DNA of 64,000 bases, taken from positions 62,001-126,000 of the forward strand of contig DASSEV010000048.1 of assembly GCA_035695105.1 (NCBI GenBank), read 5' to 3'. Source of the stretch: JAICYJ01 sp035695105 (lineage in GTDB: Bacteria > Actinomycetota > Thermoleophilia > Gaiellales > JAICJC01). Positions within the stretch are counted from its first letter, which is position 1. Each line of letters opens with the position of its first letter. The translations under genes and the position numbers were made by a program. The notes under the pieces are model-generated. The model saw only the letters and a program-made list of their open reading frames with translations. It had not been told where the DNA came from and searched no databases. Below are positions 60,857-64,000 of the stretch, one piece after another.

Positions 60857-62373
60857 CGCGGCGCCATGATACCGGCGAGCGGCACCGAGAAGTCCACCCG
60901 CGCTCCCTGCCCCGGGGCCGAGGTGATCGTCACCTGCCCGCCCGCGAGCCGCACGCGCTCGCGCATCGCGTCCAGTCCGATGTGCAGCCTCATGCCGCGA
61001 CGGTCGAGCGCCCGGTCGACGTCGAAGCCGCGGCCGTCGTCGGCGATCTGGCCGTGCAGCCACCCGCCGTCCGTCCACAGCCGCACCTGCACGTGACGCG
61101 CCTCGGAGTGCTTCCGTGCGTTGGCGAGGCCCTCCTTGACCGTGCGGAACGCCAGGTCCTCCACCGTGTAGGAGAAGCGGCCTGGCGGCGCCTCCATCGA
61201 GACGCTGAACCCGCTCTCGCGCTCGGCCTCGGCGGCCAGGTCGCGGAGCGCCGCGGCGAGGCCCTGGGCGTCGAGCAGGGGCGGGCGCAGCTCGAACGTG
61301 AGGCGGCGGGCGCGTTCGACCGCCGTCTGCAGGGTCGCGCGCGCCGCCGACAGCGCCTCCACGACGCGCGGATCGCCATCGGCCGCGGCCAGCGACACCC
61401 GCTCGACCGCCATCAGCGCCGCCGTCATCACCTGGATCGTGTCGTCGTGGAGCTCACCAGCGATCTGCGCGCGCGCCGCGGCCTCCGCGTGGAGCATCGC
61501 CTCGAGCACCTCCTGCCGTGCCGCCTCGGAGTGCCTCAGCGCCTCCTCGGTGTTGCGCCGCTCGGTCACGTCGAACATCACCCCGTGCGACAGGGTGGGA
61601 GCGCCCTCCCCGCCGGGCAGCAACGTGGCGCGGTCGTGGAACCAGAGCACGCTGCCGTCGGTCGCGACCAGCCGGTACTCGTCCTCGTACGGCCCACCGG
61701 TGGTCATGTGCTCCTCGTAGCGCGCCACCACGCGATCCCGATCCTCGGGGTGCAGCGCGTTCGCCCAATCGTCGAAGCCGGCCTGCTCCACGCCGAGGCC
61801 GAGCACCTGCGAGAGCCGCGGGGACTGGAACAGGACGCTGTAGTCCTCGTCCACGATGTAGGGGATGGCCGGGATCTGCTGCACGAGCGTGCGGAACCGC
61901 GTCTCGGCCTGCTCCAGCTGCTGCATAAGCCGGTCGCGGGAGATGACGGTGGTGAGAAGCGCCCCCAGCTGCTCCGCCTCGCGGATCTCGGCCTCGCCGA
62001 ATGGGCGGTTCTCGACGTAGTAGACCTCGAGCAGGTGCGTGCGCACCTCGTCCTGGTAGACCCGGATGGTGACGTCGAAGGCGCAGCCGATGCGGTCGAG
62101 GAACGCCGTCACGCCCGGCGTCGAGGGATCGCCGCGCCGGTAGACGCCGACCGTCGCGTCGGTCGCCTCGTCCTCGCCGTCGTAGCCGAGCTCGTCGGAC
62201 ACCAGCTGTCCCAGCCCGGGGAGCACCTCCGGGTGGGTGAGCGTGCCGGTCGCCGCCAGCACGGTGATCACCTCCGGCGAGTTCTGCACCTCGCAGAAGG
62301 TCGCGTGGTCGGCCTGCAGCACCTTCACCGTGTACTCGAGCAAGGATTCGAGCAGCGAGCCGTCGTCAGCCAC
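60853..62373 (-). CDS. Sensor histidine kinase (GAF-PAS-HisKA_3)
   Basis: A 506-residue soluble kinase of the NarL/NreB-type group. Residues 1-165 form a GAF-like domain, 168-290 a PAS domain (FRTLVQQIPAIPYIVDED), 305-375 the HisKA_3 dimer with phospho-acceptor in GELHDDTIQVM, and 400-500 a HATPase (KEGLANARKHSEARH, DDGRGFD, GLDAMRERV). No membrane helix and no cognate regulator beside it. GTG 62373 lies eight bases inside the mazG gene. Its stop overlaps eno, an odd place for a sensor; it could tune output to metabolism or only share a transcript. Confidence 0.87.
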   Translation of the reverse strand: MADDGSLLESLLEYTVKVLQADHATFCEVQNSPEVITVLAATGTLTHPEVLPGLGQLVSDELGYDGEDEATDATVGVYRRGDPSTPGVTAFLDRIGCAFDVTIRVYQDEVRTHLLEVYYVENRPFGEAEIREAEQLGALLTTVISRDRLMQQLEQAETRFRTLVQQIPAIPYIVDEDYSVLFQSPRLSQVLGLGVEQAGFDDWANALHPEDRDRVVARYEEHMTTGGPYEDEYRLVATDGSVLWFHDRATLLPGGEGAPTLSHGVMFDVTERRNTEEALRHSEAARQEVLEAMLHAEAAARAQIAGELHDDTIQVMTAALMAVERVSLAAADGDPRVVEALSAARATLQTAVERARRLTFELRPPLLDAQGLAAALRDLAAEAERESGFSVSMEAPPGRFSYTVEDLAFRTVKEGLANARKHSEARHVQVRLWTDGGWLHGQIADDGRGFDVDRALDRRGMRLHIGLDAMRERVRLAGGQVTITSAPGQGARVDFSVPLAGIMAPR

Positions 62374-63436
62374 GGGCCGGGCGCTCGCTCAGGCTCTGCT
62401 TCGCTCGCCGGTACCACCTGTCCTGCTCCTCCAGCGGCAGCTCCGCGAACGCCTGCCCCGCATCGGCGGCGAGCCGCTCCGCGAGCTCGACGCGGTCGCG
62501 GAAGCGCGTGGAGGCGGCCCGCAGGGACAGCTCGGGATCGACGCCGGCCAGCCGGGCGACGTTGACCGTGGCGAACAGCAGGTCGCCGAGCTCGTGCACG
62601 ACCTCGGCGTCGGCCTCCTGCTCGGGGCGGTGCTCCCCGGCCTCGTCGAGCGCCTCGCGCAGCTCGCGCACCTCGTCGTCGAGATCGCCCCAGGCCCCCT
62701 CCCAGGCGCTCCAGTCGAAGCCCACGGCCGACGCGCGGCGCTGCACCTTCCGCGCATGGAGCAGCGCCGGCAGCACGGAGGGCACGTCGTGGAAGATGCC
62801 GGTGCGGCCCTCCTGGGCGCTCTTGATCTGCTCCCAGTTGCGGCGCACCTGGCCCGGCGTGTCCGCCTCGGCCTCGCCGAACACGTGCGGGTGCCTGCGG
62901 ATCAGCTTGATCGTGATCCCACGCGCCACGTCGGCCCAGTCGCCCTCGCCCTGCTCCTCGAGCAGCAGCGCGAGGAAGGACGTCTGGAACAGCAGGTCGC
63001 CGAGCTCGTCCAGCAGCTTGGCGGGATCGCGCTGCTCCGCCGCCTCGGCCACCTCGTAGGCCTCTTCGAGGGTGTGAGGCACGATCGAGCGCGCGGTCTG
63101 CTCGCGGTCCCAGGGGCAGTCCCGCCGCAGCCGCGCGGTCAGACGCATCAGCGCGACCATGGCATCGGCCGCCATCAGCGCCTGCAGGGGCTCGCCGGCG
63201 GGGACGCTGGGAGCGCCGTCGCCGCCGGCTACCAGCCGAACGAACCGCTCGCCCGAACCGGCGGCGACCGGGGCATCGCCGGCCAGCGGGATGCCCTGCT
63301 CTGCCAGCCAGCCGGCCAGCGGCTCGTCCGGCTCCAGCCGCACGGGCCCAGCCGTCTCCAGGGCGCGCCACGATGCCAGCGGGATCAGCTCAGGGTCACC
63401 GGGGCCGAGCGCGACCAGGAGCTGCAGGGAGGACAT
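62366..63436 (-). CDS. mazG: Nucleoside triphosphate pyrophosphohydrolase MazG
   Basis: A 356-residue enzyme that cleaves non-canonical NTPs. Two MazG domains are seen: LRRDCPWDREQT, then TLEEAYEVAEA and ELGDLLFQT (first), and DDEVRELREALDEA with HELGDLLFATVNVARL (second), each with the EExxE/ExxD metal-binding helices. The first 105 residues are an extra domain resembling the tetrapyrrole-methylase-like N-terminus but shortened. ATG 63436 has no Shine-Dalgarno site; TACCCT lies six bases before it. Confidence 0.92.
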   Translation of the reverse strand: MSSLQLLVALGPGDPELIPLASWRALETAGPVRLEPDEPLAGWLAEQGIPLAGDAPVAAGSGERFVRLVAGGDGAPSVPAGEPLQALMAADAMVALMRLTARLRRDCPWDREQTARSIVPHTLEEAYEVAEAAEQRDPAKLLDELGDLLFQTSFLALLLEEQGEGDWADVARGITIKLIRRHPHVFGEAEADTPGQVRRNWEQIKSAQEGRTGIFHDVPSVLPALLHARKVQRRASAVGFDWSAWEGAWGDLDDEVRELREALDEAGEHRPEQEADAEVVHELGDLLFATVNVARLAGVDPELSLRAASTRFRDRVELAERLAADAGQAFAELPLEEQDRWYRRAKQSLSERPARG

Positions 63437-63442
63437 GCGAAG

Positions 63443-63448
63443 AGGGTA
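63443..63448 (-). promoter_or_regulatory. -10 box TACCCT formed with a repeat end
   Basis: On the minus strand TACCCT, CTTCGC, ATG of mazG. The first two bases (TA) are the terminal bases of the MITE-like repeat, so the box straddles the repeat boundary. Confidence 0.5.
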
Positions 63449-63538
63449 GATGATTGATTCCACGACTCCGCACGTCTGACCGCCTCACCGCGGGTACGTG
63501 CCGACCGTTAGGAGGCTGCGGCCGTTGGGCGTCCCCTC

Positions 63539-63599
63539 CCGATCTGCGTGATCGCAGATCGGTCGTGACCGGTGCAAGGCCTGCGGCCTTGCACCTTGC
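63539..63599. repeat. Double-hairpin module a
   Basis: Hairpin A: CCGATCTGCG-TGAT-CGCAGATCGG. Linker TCGTGACC overlaps hairpin B: GGTGCAAGGC-CTGCG-GCCTTGCACC. Followed by TTGC. Compare with 63676-63734. Confidence 0.75.
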
Positions 63600-63675
63600 G
63601 TCGTCCTCGGTCGGGCCGATATTCCCGATATCGGCCCTCCCTCGATCCTTGCGCTGCTCGCCTACCGACCCACGA

Positions 63676-63734
63676 CCAATCTGCGTGATCGCAGATTGGT
63701 CGTGACCGGCGCAAGCCGTTGGCTTGCGCCTTGC
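63676..63734. repeat. Double-hairpin module b
   Basis: Hairpin A: CCAATCTGCG-TGAT-CGCAGATTGG. Hairpin B: GGCGCAAGCC-GTT-GGCTTGCGCC. Against module a, stem pairs change on both sides (G-C to A-T in A; T-A to C-G and G-C to C-G in B), so pairing is kept. Confidence 0.75.
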
Positions 63735-63760
63735 CCGCACGGCGCCGTGGAACCAATCAC

Positions 63761-64000
63761 CTAGCCGCCGCTGGTGCTGGGCGGAGGCGCGGGCTTGTAG
63801 CCGGCCGCGTACTTCGTGATCTTCTGCTGCTGGGCGACGAGCTGCTGCACGCGCTTCGAGACCTTCTGCGCCTGCACGGACTGCTCGAGCGTCGACATGA
63901 TCTGCGCCTTCACCTGGTCGAGCGACTGCTGCGCGCCCTTCACGGTGTCGGCGTCGGCGCGGATGACGAAGTAGCACTGCGGCTTGCACTTGCCGGCGAG
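63761..64000 (-). CDS. SurA/PrsA-like foldase, C-terminal part
   Basis: The last 79 codons of a gene that continues past the right edge. The visible part starts LAGKCKPQCYFVIRAD and continues with a helical segment rich in Gln, Lys and Ser (QSLDQVKAQIMSTLEQSV, VQQLVAQQQKI), then a Pro/Ser tail. This is the type of C-terminal helix that follows the parvulin domain in SurA/PrsA-type peptidyl-prolyl isomerases, and such a gene usually stands next to mazG in related genomes. The parvulin domain itself is outside the window, so the assignment is by position and shape. The stop TAG is inside the end of the MITE-like repeat. Confidence 0.5.
   Translation of the reverse strand, partial: LAGKCKPQCYFVIRADADTVKGAQQSLDQVKAQIMSTLEQSVQAQKVSKRVQQLVAQQQKITKYAAGYKPAPPPSTSGG

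Larger units (their letters stand above)
63447..63764 (+). repeat. MITE-like repeat, copy 2, with hairpin modules
   Basis: A 318-bp element with inverted ends TAGATGATTGATTCCACG and CTAGGTGATTGGTTCCACG (other strand). Collinear with the inverted copy at 51601-51754 but longer because of two tandem modules (63539-63599 and 63676-63734). Between them a 25-base palindrome around GATATTCCCGATATC and the 37-bp core (63627-63663) shared with copy 1. It fills the whole gap between mazG and the SurA-like gene and supplies that gene's stop codon. Confidence 0.78.

Noticed and set aside
63541..63760. CRISPR-like array from repeated palindromes
   Set aside because: Only two units with divergent stems and a non-uniform spacer, bounded by inverted repeats of a mobile-type element; no cas genes nearby. 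No CRISPR array seen anywhere in the window.

Overview
The window is high-GC DNA (about 68-70 percent by eye) with strong G/C bias at third codon positions, frequent GTG starts and 4-base ATGA/GTGA gene overlaps. Gene content and order (tad pilus locus; surA-like/mazG/eno/pyk/ftsB/DUF501 neighbourhood; PPK2 and Ppx; AddAB-like nuclease pair; short start-adjacent -10 boxes typical of leaderless mRNAs) point to an actinobacterium, most likely of the Thermoleophilia (Solirubrobacterales/Gaiellales) type. That placement is inference from gene content, not from a marker-gene search. Layout: 0-6.5 kb is a Tad/Flp pilus operon (TadE-like, CpaB, CpaE/TadZ, CpaF/TadA, a TadB with an N-terminal von Willebrand domain, TadC). 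6.6-12 kb holds single housekeeping genes (GAF/HD-GYP protein, Rid-family protein, succinate-semialdehyde dehydrogenase, YdeI-like protein, Ppx/GppA phosphatase) plus tRNA-fMet and tRNA-Leu(UAA). 12.0-22.4 kb is an accessory region that starts in tRNA-Leu(UAA). An exact 63-bp copy of the tRNA 3' half lies 1.3 kb downstream, and a 3' half of a different tRNA-Leu (UAG) sits at the far end. Between them are a CAP-domain secreted protein, a MacB-like ABC exporter with a small monooxygenase-like gene, a PPK2 polyphosphate kinase, a secreted repeat protein, a frameshifted gene and orphan ORFs; no intact integrase is seen. 22.4-37.2 kb is a myo-inositol (or related cyclitol) uptake and catabolism cluster built around a divergent promoter at about 34.5 kb. 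Rightward run iolC-iolB-iolE. Leftward run a TIM-barrel isomerase that appears to start at CTG, a LacI-type regulator, an ABC sugar importer, iolD, a Gfo/Idh/MocA dehydrogenase and a LacD-like aldolase. A zinc alcohol dehydrogenase and an IolG-like dehydrogenase lie at the left edge. A LacI-type palindrome overlaps the -35 box of the rightward promoter. IolA is not in the window. 37.2-42.8 kb carries a cupin gene with a perfect 12-bp inverted repeat upstream, a STAS protein, a membrane diguanylate cyclase, a His-rich membrane-anchored protein, and a zinc-ribbon/TrxB/zinc-ribbon-PAS group. 42.9-49.5 kb encodes endonuclease III and an AddAB-like helicase-nuclease pair in one coupled operon. 49.6-57.5 kb contains an alkaline-phosphatase-superfamily protein, a 7Fe ferredoxin, a cytochrome c maturation/thiol-redox operon (TlpA-like, CcmH, CcdA, receiver-like protein), a membrane spermidine-synthase-like protein and several small proteins. 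57.8-64 kb is the conserved run ftsB, pyk, eno, sensor kinase, mazG and a partial SurA-like gene, all leftward. The most unusual signals are non-coding. One is a two-copy MITE-like repeat family (51.6 kb and 63.4-63.8 kb) with about 18-bp terminal inverted repeats; one copy carries two tandem double-hairpin modules whose stems differ by compensatory changes. The other is a recurrent TANNNT box exactly 6 nt before the start codon at nine gene starts.
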